The notes under the pieces: generated by a model
Seen by the model: only the letters and a program-made list of their open reading frames with translations
The model's database searches: none
What the model was told of the DNA's origin: nothing
Origin: Butyrivibrio sp.
Lineage (GTDB): Bacteria > Bacillota_A > Clostridia > Lachnospirales > Lachnospiraceae
Length of the DNA: 20,150 nucleotides
Assembly: GCA_024690635.1 (NCBI GenBank)
Contig: JAILOW010000021.1
Location: forward strand, 1 to 20,150
Direction: 5' to 3'
Shown: in pieces, positions 6,787 to 14,000 of the stretch
Position numbering within the stretch: position 1 is the stretch's first letter
How the letters are laid out: every line of letters starts with the position of its first letter
Program-made: the position numbers and the translations under genes

Positions 6787-7991
6787 TGCCAAAGAGAGAA
6801 GAGAAGCGTAATCTGGAGACCATTCCTGTCGGTTCCCTGGGTATCATTCCATTAAAGGGAGTTAAACCTCTGGCAGAAAAGGTTGATTACTATCTCGTAA
6901 AATGGAGAGCCGAAAGGGAGAATGAACACAAAGGCAGCCTTGCATTTACAGGCTATGAGCGTTCATCCTACATACTCGATGCAGAGGTTCCCCGTTTTGG
7001 AACAGGTGAGGCCAAGGGTGTCATCAAAACTTCCGTAAGAGGAGACGACCTCTACCTTCTGGTTGATGTATGTAACTACTCCCAGACTTATTCATTGTTC
7101 GGTCAGGAAAACCACATGTCTCCTGACGATCATTACCAGGATCTTAAGAGGATCATTGCAGCAGTTGGAGGCAAGGCCCGCAGGATTACAGTTATCATGC
7201 CCTTCCTCTATGAATCAAGACAGCACAAGCGCAGTTCCAGAGAGTCTCTTGACTGTGCCATCGCACTTCAGGAGCTTGTAAATATGGGCGTTGACAACAT
7301 CATCACCTTTGATGCCCATGACGCCAGAGTACAGAACGCTATCCCTCTCAACGGATTTGAAACTGTACGTACAACTTATCAGTTCATAAAAGCACTTCTC
7401 AGAAATGTCTGGGATCTTCAGATCGATTCCGACCATATGATGGTCATCAGCCCGGATGAGGGCGGAATGAGCCGCGCAATCTATCTTGCCAGCGTGCTCG
7501 GACTCGATGTGGGAATGTTCTACAAGAGACGTGATTACACTCAGGTCATCGACGGCAGAAACCCCATCATATCACATGAATTCCTGGGTTCAAGCGTTGA
7601 AGGCAAATCAGTTATCATTGTTGATGACATGATCTCTTCAGGAGAGAGCATGATCGATGTTGCCAGAGCGCTCAAGGAGCGCAAGGCTTCAAGGATCTAC
7701 GCATTCTCTACCTTCGGTCTTTTCACCGCAGGTCTTGAGGAGTTTGACAAGGCTTATGAGGAAGGTCTCATCGACAAAGTTCTTACCACCAACCTTGTTT
7801 ACCAAACTCCCGAGCTTCTTTCAAGAGAATGGTACATCAGCTGCGACATGAGCAAATATATCGCTTACCTCATCGATACACTTAATCACGACGCTTCCAT
7901 CAGCGACCTTCTTAATCCTGTTGAGCGTATCAACAGCATCATCGAAAGATACAAGAGTGGCGAGCTGAAGGCAAGTCTTGAACAGCAGTAA
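6786..7991 (+). CDS. prs: Ribose-phosphate diphosphokinase, long form
   Basis: PRPP synthetase makes 5-phosphoribosyl 1-diphosphate from ribose-5-phosphate and ATP for nucleotide, histidine and tryptophan synthesis. The 401-aa product is longer than the usual roughly 315 aa, with an extra N-terminal segment and internal differences. The PRPP-binding signature VIIVDDMISSGES (276-288) is clear. Other family elements are recognisable but divergent: PFLYESRQHKRS (about 139-150) for the catalytic PYARQDR-type loop, DAHDARVQ (176-183) for the usual DLHxxQ, and YKRRD (246-250) for the flexible loop. It overlaps the dnaI stop by one base and is closed by a strong terminator. The long divergent form is, to my knowledge, typical of Lachnospiraceae; that it is a genuine PRPP synthetase is an inference from motifs. 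Confidence 0.88.
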   Translation: MPKREEKRNLETIPVGSLGIIPLKGVKPLAEKVDYYLVKWRAERENEHKGSLAFTGYERSSYILDAEVPRFGTGEAKGVIKTSVRGDDLYLLVDVCNYSQTYSLFGQENHMSPDDHYQDLKRIIAAVGGKARRITVIMPFLYESRQHKRSSRESLDCAIALQELVNMGVDNIITFDAHDARVQNAIPLNGFETVRTTYQFIKALLRNVWDLQIDSDHMMVISPDEGGMSRAIYLASVLGLDVGMFYKRRDYTQVIDGRNPIISHEFLGSSVEGKSVIIVDDMISSGESMIDVARALKERKASRIYAFSTFGLFTAGLEEFDKAYEEGLIDKVLTTNLVYQTPELLSREWYISCDMSKYIAYLIDTLNHDASISDLLNPVERINSIIERYKSGELKASLEQQ

Positions 7992-8004
7992 TTTACAGTA
8001 AATT

Positions 8005-8060
8005 AAAACGGATAAATGTCCGGCTTCCTATTAAGGAAAATGGCATTTATCCGTTTTTTT
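8005..8060. terminator. Bidirectional terminator between prs and the HAD gene
   Basis: AAAACGGATAAATG (8005-8018) and CATTTATCCGTTTT (8044-8057) form a 14-bp perfect stem, followed by a T-run on the plus strand and by TTTTAATTT on the minus strand. It can end both the dnaD-dnaI-prs transcript and the converging operon; the HAD stop codon at 8061-8059 abuts it. Confidence 0.85.
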
Positions 8061-8730
8061 ATTTTATCAGTTCTTTTATCCCCATGAGATCATCGCAGCG
8101 GGCATAGAGCTTTTTCTTCAGCTCCTCGTCAGGCTCCGTAAGATCCGGAACCATGATAACGTTGCAGCCTGCATCATAAGCGCTGGTAACTCCGTTTGGA
8201 GAATCCTCCACAGCAAAGGTCTCCGACGGGTCAAGCGAAAGCTTGCTGCATGCAAAGGCATAGATATCAGGCGCGGGTTTTCCCTGAGATACCATGTTCG
8301 CACAGATGATACGGTCAAAATATTCAAAAAGCTCTATCTTTTTAAGATATCTCTCTGCTCTTGGATATTCGTTGGCTGTAACCAGGGCTGTATAAATGCC
8401 CTGCTGCCTTAACCAGGTGAGGATCTCTTTTGCTCCCGGCTTAAGGGGTATTCCCGTTTCTTTTACCATCTCTTCAACAATGGACTTTCTGTATTCGCGA
8501 ACCTCTCCGTAGTCAAAATCTTCGCCGAACCACTCCTTGAACTTGGCAGGTGCAAAGGGTCTTCCAAGGCTCCTAAGTTCCAGTGCCTGCCCCTCTTTCA
8601 TCTCATATCCGAAATGAGCAAGGGCCTTTGGCCATGCCACCTGATAGTATTTCTCGGTATCGGTCAGGGTTCCGTCCATATCAAAAAGAACAGCCTTTAT
8701 TTCTTTGTCCAAAACGTAATTAACTGTCAT
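8059..8730 (-). CDS. HAD-superfamily hydrolase, beta-phosphoglucomutase-like
   Basis: The 223-aa product is a HAD subfamily IA phosphatase or phosphomutase. Motif I is FDMDGT (nucleophile D17, second Asp D19). A helical cap follows, then ALVTANE for motif II, GKPAPDIYAFA for motif III and VEDSPNG for motif IV. All four catalytic motifs are intact, so it should be active; the substrate cannot be read from sequence. The frame is open back to TTG 8736, but ATG 8730 has AGGA 7 nt upstream and is the better start. It is the last gene of the operon from 12272 and starts 12 nt after the LUD gene stop. Confidence 0.9.
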   Translation of the reverse strand: MTVNYVLDKEIKAVLFDMDGTLTDTEKYYQVAWPKALAHFGYEMKEGQALELRSLGRPFAPAKFKEWFGEDFDYGEVREYRKSIVEEMVKETGIPLKPGAKEILTWLRQQGIYTALVTANEYPRAERYLKKIELFEYFDRIICANMVSQGKPAPDIYAFACSKLSLDPSETFAVEDSPNGVTSAYDAGCNVIMVPDLTEPDEELKKKLYARCDDLMGIKELIK

Positions 8731-8742
8731 CTTCAAATCCTA

Positions 8743-9372
8743 TCAGAAGCCCAGATTATCATTTACAAGGATCACGTGGATCCTGTCCTTGTGCCTTGAA
8801 AAACGTGTGATAAGGAACTGACAGCAGATAGTATCTGGAGACTTACAGTCCATGCAGGAGCCGGTCTTGGCACAGGGTGTTGAAAGGCCAAAACGCTGAG
8901 CATTGATGGGTGCCGCAACATTTCTGGCTCTCTTAAGAGCACCATCCACGTCGCTGCAAACCTTGTTCATGCCAACGATAAAGATGACCTTTTTGGGTCC
9001 CTGAGCTATAGCTGAAACCCTGTTGGAATTGCCGTCGATATTTACGATAACGCCGTCTTCTGTCATGGCATTTGCACTGGCAATAAAGAAATCCGCATCA
9101 TATGTTTCAAGCATTGCTGCTCTCTTATCCTCAGCTGCATCTCTGTCAATAAAATGGTAATTGCCTTTTTTAACCGCGTCCACAAGGCCTATCTCATGAG
9201 CAGTCATTGCTCCGCCCATACCTATAGAGCTTCCCTCGGGGATCAGCTCAAGAGCTTTTTTAAGTGCTTCCTCTTTGGTTGCAGCGTAGTAGCCTGTCAT
9301 ATTTCTGGATTCAAGTCCCTTAATAACCTTTTCAGCCAGCAGTTCGTTTCTCTTGGTGATGTTTTCGTTCAT
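8743..9372 (-). CDS. LUD-domain protein (LutC/YkgG-like)
   Basis: The 209-aa product carries a LUD (DUF162) domain, related to LutC and the C-terminal part of LutB of lactate utilisation. Signatures are IGMGGAMTAHEIGL (about 50-63), FFIASANAMTEDG and VNIDGNSNRV (110-119). It stands alone, without LutA or LutB neighbours, so a lactate role is not supported by context. The C-terminal region is cysteine-rich (C167, C173, C176, C183, C184), a possible metal or Fe-S site. ATG 9372 is preceded by AGGAG with 8-nt spacing; a TTG six bases upstream lacks this. It lies in an operon between a FakA-like domain protein and a HAD hydrolase. Confidence 0.85.
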   Translation of the reverse strand: MNENITKRNELLAEKVIKGLESRNMTGYYAATKEEALKKALELIPEGSSIGMGGAMTAHEIGLVDAVKKGNYHFIDRDAAEDKRAAMLETYDADFFIASANAMTEDGVIVNIDGNSNRVSAIAQGPKKVIFIVGMNKVCSDVDGALKRARNVAAPINAQRFGLSTPCAKTGSCMDCKSPDTICCQFLITRFSRHKDRIHVILVNDNLGF

Positions 9373-9395
9373 AGCCAAATCTCCTACCTTTCCGG

Positions 9396-9689
9396 TCAGC
9401 CCTGCAAACCCGCGGACTGTCTGATCATGTCCTCAACAACAATGTCATAGATCTCTCCCACGGTATTGCAGTACTCAAGCACTTTCCATGGTTCGTTGGT
9501 ATGGAAATGGATCTTTACCAGATCCTCATCTCCTGCGGCAATAAGAGAATTGCCCTCAAAATTGTCTGTGATGTAGTCAGCGATCTCATCCTCATCCAGA
9601 TCCTTGTCTCTTCTGTCTATGAGCAGCTGCGTATCGTAGCGATAAGCAAACTGATCATCCTCTGCATCAATGCTGTTTACATTCCCCAT
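9396..9689 (-). CDS. Stand-alone FakA (YloV) middle-domain-like protein
   Basis: The 97-aa protein resembles only the middle domain of fatty acid kinase FakA, the domain that follows the DhaL kinase domain. The best evidence is the block DEDLVKIHFHTNEPWKVLEY (55-74), which mirrors the family segment DxxLVKVHVHTNxPGKALEY, followed by GEIYDIVVEDM. In FakA two histidines of this HxH and an upstream cysteine are reported zinc ligands. Here H61 and H63 are kept, but the YCTE-like position reads YDTQ (D19). No kinase domain is present, so it is not a kinase itself. The ATG at 9689 has a strong AGGAGG 8 nt upstream. It follows the 855-aa gene by 15 nt and precedes the LUD gene by 23 nt. Its role is unknown. 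Confidence 0.7.
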   Translation of the reverse strand: MGNVNSIDAEDDQFAYRYDTQLLIDRRDKDLDEDEIADYITDNFEGNSLIAAGDEDLVKIHFHTNEPWKVLEYCNTVGEIYDIVVEDMIRQSAGLQG

Positions 9690-9704
9690 TGTCTCATCCT
9701 CCTT

Positions 9705-12272
9705 TTACAAACTATTGTTTCTTATATAGGTAATAAAATGATTGCCGTTTTCTTCAAACAACTTGGTGGAATCATTCATTCCGTATTTGTATACGCTTCC
9801 GGTCTGCGGATTTAATAAAACCGTATTCTGATCGTTAAATCCTATAACCAGCATGGAACTTCCGTCATTGAGAATCGCCATTACCGGCAGATCCTGATTT
9901 ACATAATAGAGCATTGCAGAAAGAGGGCATCCGTCCAGATCCAGCACCTTTGCCTCAGGCAAAGAACTGCTGAGTATCTGCCCAACGGTATTGCCGCTTT
10001 GAAGCATGGCCTCTACATTTCTGTTTACTCCCTCAAACTGAAGCATCATATCAAGGCAGACCGCTGTTGTATCCTGACTTGTCATGTCATCATAAACCTC
10101 AGCGTTTCTGGTAATTGACATGATCTGGTTGGACCTTAAAAGATTTCCCTTTATCCAAACATAGCTGTTGTCATCACCGACAACTGTTCCGGGCGCCTTG
10201 TTTGCCACAAGAACCGCATCTGCAGGATCCGAATAGATTCCTTCCATGCCCATTAGTCCATATACGTAGTAGAAGGGCTTTTCCTTTGGATCTCTCTCTA
10301 TCTCAGGCTCCGCAGTCCTGTCTCCCTCATAAAGAGTCTGATTGGGAGTAAGGACTCTGAGCTTCTTGGTCTTAATATCGCTCTTTGTGACGATCTGAAC
10401 TATTTTCTCAAACACATCAACAGAAACCTGGCTCACAACATTGCTGCCGTTTTCAGCCTTAAGGGTACTCATGATCTGATCGTCGTAGGTTGCAGTATAG
10501 TTGTCGTTTTCCTCATCCTTTACAACTCTGGTGAGCTTTATCTGATTATCTCCGATAGCCATGGCCGTGACATAGACTCCGTCAGGATGATAGTTCTCAA
10601 GGGTATTTCCGTCAGCATCAACGATCTTCACCGCGTGCATTGCATAAACGGGATTGCCCATGCTGTCATTTCTGATATCGGAAGTGTTGACTTCTCCGTA
10701 AACAAGGTCATCACCCATAAAGCCCTGAAGTATGATAACCTCCCCGGCAGATGCTTTTATTTCAGACACCGCTCTGCTGCTGAGGTTCATAATGTTAAGG
10801 CTCTTTAAATCCTCGCTCTGCCAGGATATTATCTTTTCCGAACCGGAAATCTTGTACTCACCTGCACCGATATTGTCCACCACAAGATTGGCAGTCTTGC
10901 CCACCAGGTCTATGGCATAGATATTCTGATCCAGCATTACGTAAAAGATATCACTGCTGCTGGCGTAGGCCAGTGTTCCCGCATATTCTCTCAGGATCTC
11001 ACCGGACTGGCTGCTCCTTACAAATACCATCTCCTCTACCGCATTAAGTGAAGCGTTGTAGTCAAAAACAGAAATACCAACGCATCCCTCATGAATGCCG
11101 CGGTTCATATATCCGCAAACCGCAAACCTCACATTGCCGGCTTCGTCCACCTTCAGGATCTTTATGCTGTGGTTGTCGTTGCAGGTTCTGCTGTCGTCAT
11201 TGTCGGTATCGTAGAAACCAAAGATATAGGCAAGACGCCCCTCCGTGTTGTCAAACATAAAGAGTCTGTTCTCGGAGACAAAAGCGAAAGCACTTCCGCT
11301 GTCACTCTCCACAAGCTGTATATCAGGATCTGAAATACCCATGGCTATGGTATTTGTTCCAAGTGAATAAGAGGAGGCATCGAATATGTAATTCATGGTC
11401 CTCTCAAAGTTCAAAAGATACATTCTGTCTGTGGTAAATCTGACTCTGTAAGCCTCAACCACGTTATAAGGTCTTGTAATGGTGCCGTCTTTTACATATA
11501 CCCTGTAGCGAAGCTTATAGCTGCCTGTCTGACCATGGATATCCGTAACGGAAATCTCGGGATCAGTATGCCTTGAGATGTTAAGATCTCCCCAGGTGAC
11601 CTGCTTGAAGCTGCTGTGGATATTGACTTTGCTAAAGGTCGTATTGTCACCTTCAGAGTTTGATTCAAGGTATTTTGAATACTCCTGGGCTGCGGTTTTA
11701 CTGAAGGTTGCCTCATGAAAGCCCTTCACAAAATCAAGCTCATCCTGAATATGGTATCTGTCCTCATCTTCCGTCCAGACCACCCTGTTATAATATCTGG
11801 CTGTGCCCTGAGGTGTATACAAAAGCATCACCAGCATGTACTCTTTTCCTGCAGCGATCAGATCTTTTAACTGAAAAGAACCTGTAATGGCGCTGTCAGT
11901 CTCTTTATAATCCTCGATCTCTGTGCTCTCCACAAGGCTCTTTCCATCAATGCTTCTGACTTCAAAAGAGACCTTGGACACAGCAGTATCATAGGTGTCC
12001 ACAATAAAAGATACATTTCTGCCGCTTCCAACGGGGAACACATCTCCGCGGATGTAGTTCACATCCATCTGATCAAGATACCCGTGCATGGGGTTGATCT
12101 TGATATCCCCCGAGCTCAAAGACACTACCGGGAGTGTAGCCTTTGGCATGGGGGCAGTCATATCCGTATTGTCACTTTGGGTGAGTTTACTGACCACAAT
12201 AATGGATACAAACAGCACGAGAATAAAGTATGCAATTTTAAGAAGTGTTATCTTAATTCTGTTTTCTCGCAT
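9705..12272 (-). CDS. Membrane-anchored protein of unknown function with a C39-like C-terminus
   Basis: I do not recognise this 855-aa protein as a named family. Residues 9-27 form one hydrophobic segment after a basic N-terminus, so it is probably a signal-anchored protein facing outward. The large middle part (about 60-700) is rich in short beta strands and alternating aromatic and Gly/Asp positions, suggesting Ig-like domains followed by a beta-propeller-like region. The last 120 residues resemble a C39-type papain-like peptidase. There is a cysteine in VCLDMMLQFEG (C739), then PVMAILNDGSSMLVIGF and LLNPQTG (N821). The usual catalytic histidine before VxxGF is replaced by serine, so activity is doubtful. 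No good Shine-Dalgarno precedes ATG 12272. It heads the operon with the FakA-like, LUD and HAD genes and is divergent from the DUF402 gene. Confidence 0.75.
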   Translation of the reverse strand: MRENRIKITLLKIAYFILVLFVSIIVVSKLTQSDNTDMTAPMPKATLPVVSLSSGDIKINPMHGYLDQMDVNYIRGDVFPVGSGRNVSFIVDTYDTAVSKVSFEVRSIDGKSLVESTEIEDYKETDSAITGSFQLKDLIAAGKEYMLVMLLYTPQGTARYYNRVVWTEDEDRYHIQDELDFVKGFHEATFSKTAAQEYSKYLESNSEGDNTTFSKVNIHSSFKQVTWGDLNISRHTDPEISVTDIHGQTGSYKLRYRVYVKDGTITRPYNVVEAYRVRFTTDRMYLLNFERTMNYIFDASSYSLGTNTIAMGISDPDIQLVESDSGSAFAFVSENRLFMFDNTEGRLAYIFGFYDTDNDDSRTCNDNHSIKILKVDEAGNVRFAVCGYMNRGIHEGCVGISVFDYNASLNAVEEMVFVRSSQSGEILREYAGTLAYASSSDIFYVMLDQNIYAIDLVGKTANLVVDNIGAGEYKISGSEKIISWQSEDLKSLNIMNLSSRAVSEIKASAGEVIILQGFMGDDLVYGEVNTSDIRNDSMGNPVYAMHAVKIVDADGNTLENYHPDGVYVTAMAIGDNQIKLTRVVKDEENDNYTATYDDQIMSTLKAENGSNVVSQVSVDVFEKIVQIVTKSDIKTKKLRVLTPNQTLYEGDRTAEPEIERDPKEKPFYYVYGLMGMEGIYSDPADAVLVANKAPGTVVGDDNSYVWIKGNLLRSNQIMSITRNAEVYDDMTSQDTTAVCLDMMLQFEGVNRNVEAMLQSGNTVGQILSSSLPEAKVLDLDGCPLSAMLYYVNQDLPVMAILNDGSSMLVIGFNDQNTVLLNPQTGSVYKYGMNDSTKLFEENGNHFITYIRNNSL

Positions 12273-12287
12273 AATTGACTTTCAATT
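12273..12287. promoter_or_regulatory. Palindrome AATTGA-CTT-TCAATT in the divergent promoter
   Basis: A perfect 6-bp inverted repeat with a 3-bp spacer lies in the 37-bp gap between the divergent 855-aa gene and the DUF402 gene. It overlaps the -35 of the DUF402 promoter and touches the ATG of the 855-aa gene. It may be an operator affecting both genes; chance is possible in AT-rich DNA. Confidence 0.4.
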
Positions 12288-12303
12288 TGGGTGAGAGTAT
12301 TAT
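12275..12303 (+). promoter_or_regulatory. Promoter of the DUF402 gene, predicted leaderless
   Basis: TTGACT (12275-12280) and TATTAT (12298-12303) are separated by 17 bp, a near-consensus sigma-A promoter. Initiation 7 nt after the -10 falls at 12310, the A of the ATG start codon, and no Shine-Dalgarno stands at the usual distance. Confidence 0.6.
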
Positions 12304-12309
12304 TTTTGT

Positions 12310-12792
12310 ATGAATAATTTAACGCTTTATCGTAGGCGACTCATTCCTGATGAGTGCATCGAACTGAAGGATGATATTATTCTAAAACGCGAAGACTCTA
12401 TGATAGTGACCAAATGGAATGCCATCAGAGTCAGACGCGATCTTTCTCGCGGTTATTCCTGCTATTACCTCGATCGGGGCTACAAAATCAGCAAATTTTT
12501 AAAAGAAGACGGATCATTACTGTGCTGGTACTGTGATATCATCACCAGCGAGCCCGGCCCTACCGAGAATAGCCTCATGGTAATTGACCTTCTTGCAGAT
12601 GTCAAGGTATATGCAGACGGCAGAGTCAAGGTTGTTGATCTTGACGAGCTTGCCGAAGCATTCGAAAAAAAACTTATTGATGAGAATCTTCTTAAAAAGA
12701 GCCTGCTCTCCCTGAACAGGCTCCTTGAAGAAATCTATAAATCCGGAATCGCTCCTCTGGCTGCGCCCATCGAAGAATTTGCCAAAATCTGA
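12310..12792 (+). CDS. DUF402-domain protein (nucleoside di/triphosphatase-like)
   Basis: The 160-aa product matches the DUF402 family, which includes Ntdp-type nucleoside tri/diphosphatases and the FomD-like hydrolases. The core reads RGYSCYYLDRGYKISKF (about 47-63), WYCDII (73-78) and VIDLLADVKVYADGRVKVVD (91-110). The last of these is the conserved acidic metal-binding part. A charged helical tail follows (LDELAEAFEKKLIDENLLKK). Hydrolysis of nucleotide-like phosphoesters is inferred from the family; the substrate is unknown. The N-terminus (LYRRRLIPDECIELKDD) looks like a full family start, which supports ATG 12310 even though no ribosome-binding site is visible. The gene is monocistronic. 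It ends 8 bp from the converging hydrolase gene with no terminator in between. Confidence 0.85.
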   Translation: MNNLTLYRRRLIPDECIELKDDIILKREDSMIVTKWNAIRVRRDLSRGYSCYYLDRGYKISKFLKEDGSLLCWYCDIITSEPGPTENSLMVIDLLADVKVYADGRVKVVDLDELAEAFEKKLIDENLLKKSLLSLNRLLEEIYKSGIAPLAAPIEEFAKI

Positions 12793-12800
12793 AAGAGCGA

Positions 12801-13994
12801 TCAGTAAAATACGTGTCCGCCGATATTTATGCCCGAAAGGCCGGGGACCGGAGTTCTAAAGTACACACAATTCCCAACATTTGAATAACCTTTCATAGCT
12901 TCGTCAGCTGCGCGGAAACAATCCGACGTGGCTTTCCCATCTGCAAGTGCAAGGGCAAGTCTGCCACTGGCTACAGGTGAGAACTGTTTGTTCTGGTAGA
13001 TTACGCCCACCACCGTATCCGGATAGACAGAACTCAAAACCCTGTTTATAACTACCGCTCCCACAGCCACCTTGCCTTCATAAGGCTCGGATCCTGCCTC
13101 GCAGTAGATAAGATTAGCAAGAAGATTTCTGTCTCCGTCTGCAAAAGTAACCTCGGAAATATTCCTCCAGGTGGAATTCTTGGCAAGCTTGGAGAGCCTC
13201 ATTTCCTCGGCAAGCTTGGCCTCAAGAGCCTTTATGTCCGCTTCCTGGCTCTTTATCTGTTCTTCCAGAGCCTGAGCCTTGGCTTCCGCATCGGATATGT
13301 CATTGGCGTACTGCTTGATGCTTCCTGAGGTCTGGCTTACAAGTCCCGAAACCCTGCTCTGTTCCGCCTGTTCCTTGACTTTGTACTCCTCCAGCTGATT
13401 CCTTTCAGATTCAAGGGTACTCTCTTTTTCCTCGATAAGCTTTCTGGTCTCAATATATTCGTTGAACATCTTCCTGTCGTAGGAAGTCAGCTGTTCAACA
13501 TAGTTGTTCCTATTAAGGAAATCCGCAAAACTGCCGGCTCCAAGGAACATATCAATGACCATGAAATTCTGTCTCTCATAAATGAACTGAATGCGCTTTT
13601 TCATGGAAGCGTACTGATCTTCTTCCTTCTTTTTCGCCACATCAAGTTCAGCAAGAGTATTCTCTATCTCAGTCTCTTTTCCGTCGATCTGCTCCTCCAG
13701 TTCCTCAAGATTGGCGCTGACTTCGGAAAGCTGACTGTTCAGATTGTTGAGCTGTCCCTGAAGAGAGGATTTCTCCTCGTTCATCTCTGCGATATTGTCT
13801 TTTGTGCCTTCAAGCTCATTCTGAGACTCTTTCTTTTTCTGTTTGGCATCTTCCAGCTGCTGCCTCGTTGACTCTGTGGCCATGGTCTTTTGCGGAAAAG
13901 AGCCCGTCAGAAAGACTGCGCACATAACCGCGGCCACTGCCCTGTAAACAGCCTTCTTTATGAAGTTGTCTCCCGGGTTACGCACTTTGTTCAT
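12801..13994 (-). CDS. Secreted PcsB-like coiled-coil protein with SleB-type hydrolase domain
   Basis: The 397-aa product is an exported cell-wall hydrolase. It has a basic N-terminus, a hydrophobic core (about 15-31) and a probable signal-peptidase site after TMA (about 39). A long coiled coil covers about 42-125 and resumes at 175-265, with the connecting segment IQFIYERQNFMVIDMFLGAG as in PcsB/CwlO-type proteins. The C-terminus (288-397) is a hydrolase_2 (SleB) domain with NLIYCEAGSEPYEGKVAVGA (catalytic Glu about 299). SleB-family enzymes are lytic transglycosylases. The PcsB coiled coil is normally controlled by FtsEX and normally carries a CHAP or NlpC/P60 domain, so this pairing is less usual. 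Only 6 nt separate it from the dCMP deaminase stop and there is no clear Shine-Dalgarno, so coupled translation is likely. It is the last gene of the operon. Confidence 0.88.
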   Translation of the reverse strand: MNKVRNPGDNFIKKAVYRAVAAVMCAVFLTGSFPQKTMATESTRQQLEDAKQKKKESQNELEGTKDNIAEMNEEKSSLQGQLNNLNSQLSEVSANLEELEEQIDGKETEIENTLAELDVAKKKEEDQYASMKKRIQFIYERQNFMVIDMFLGAGSFADFLNRNNYVEQLTSYDRKMFNEYIETRKLIEEKESTLESERNQLEEYKVKEQAEQSRVSGLVSQTSGSIKQYANDISDAEAKAQALEEQIKSQEADIKALEAKLAEEMRLSKLAKNSTWRNISEVTFADGDRNLLANLIYCEAGSEPYEGKVAVGAVVINRVLSSVYPDTVVGVIYQNKQFSPVASGRLALALADGKATSDCFRAADEAMKGYSNVGNCVYFRTPVPGLSGINIGGHVFY

Positions 13995-14000
13995 AAGAGA

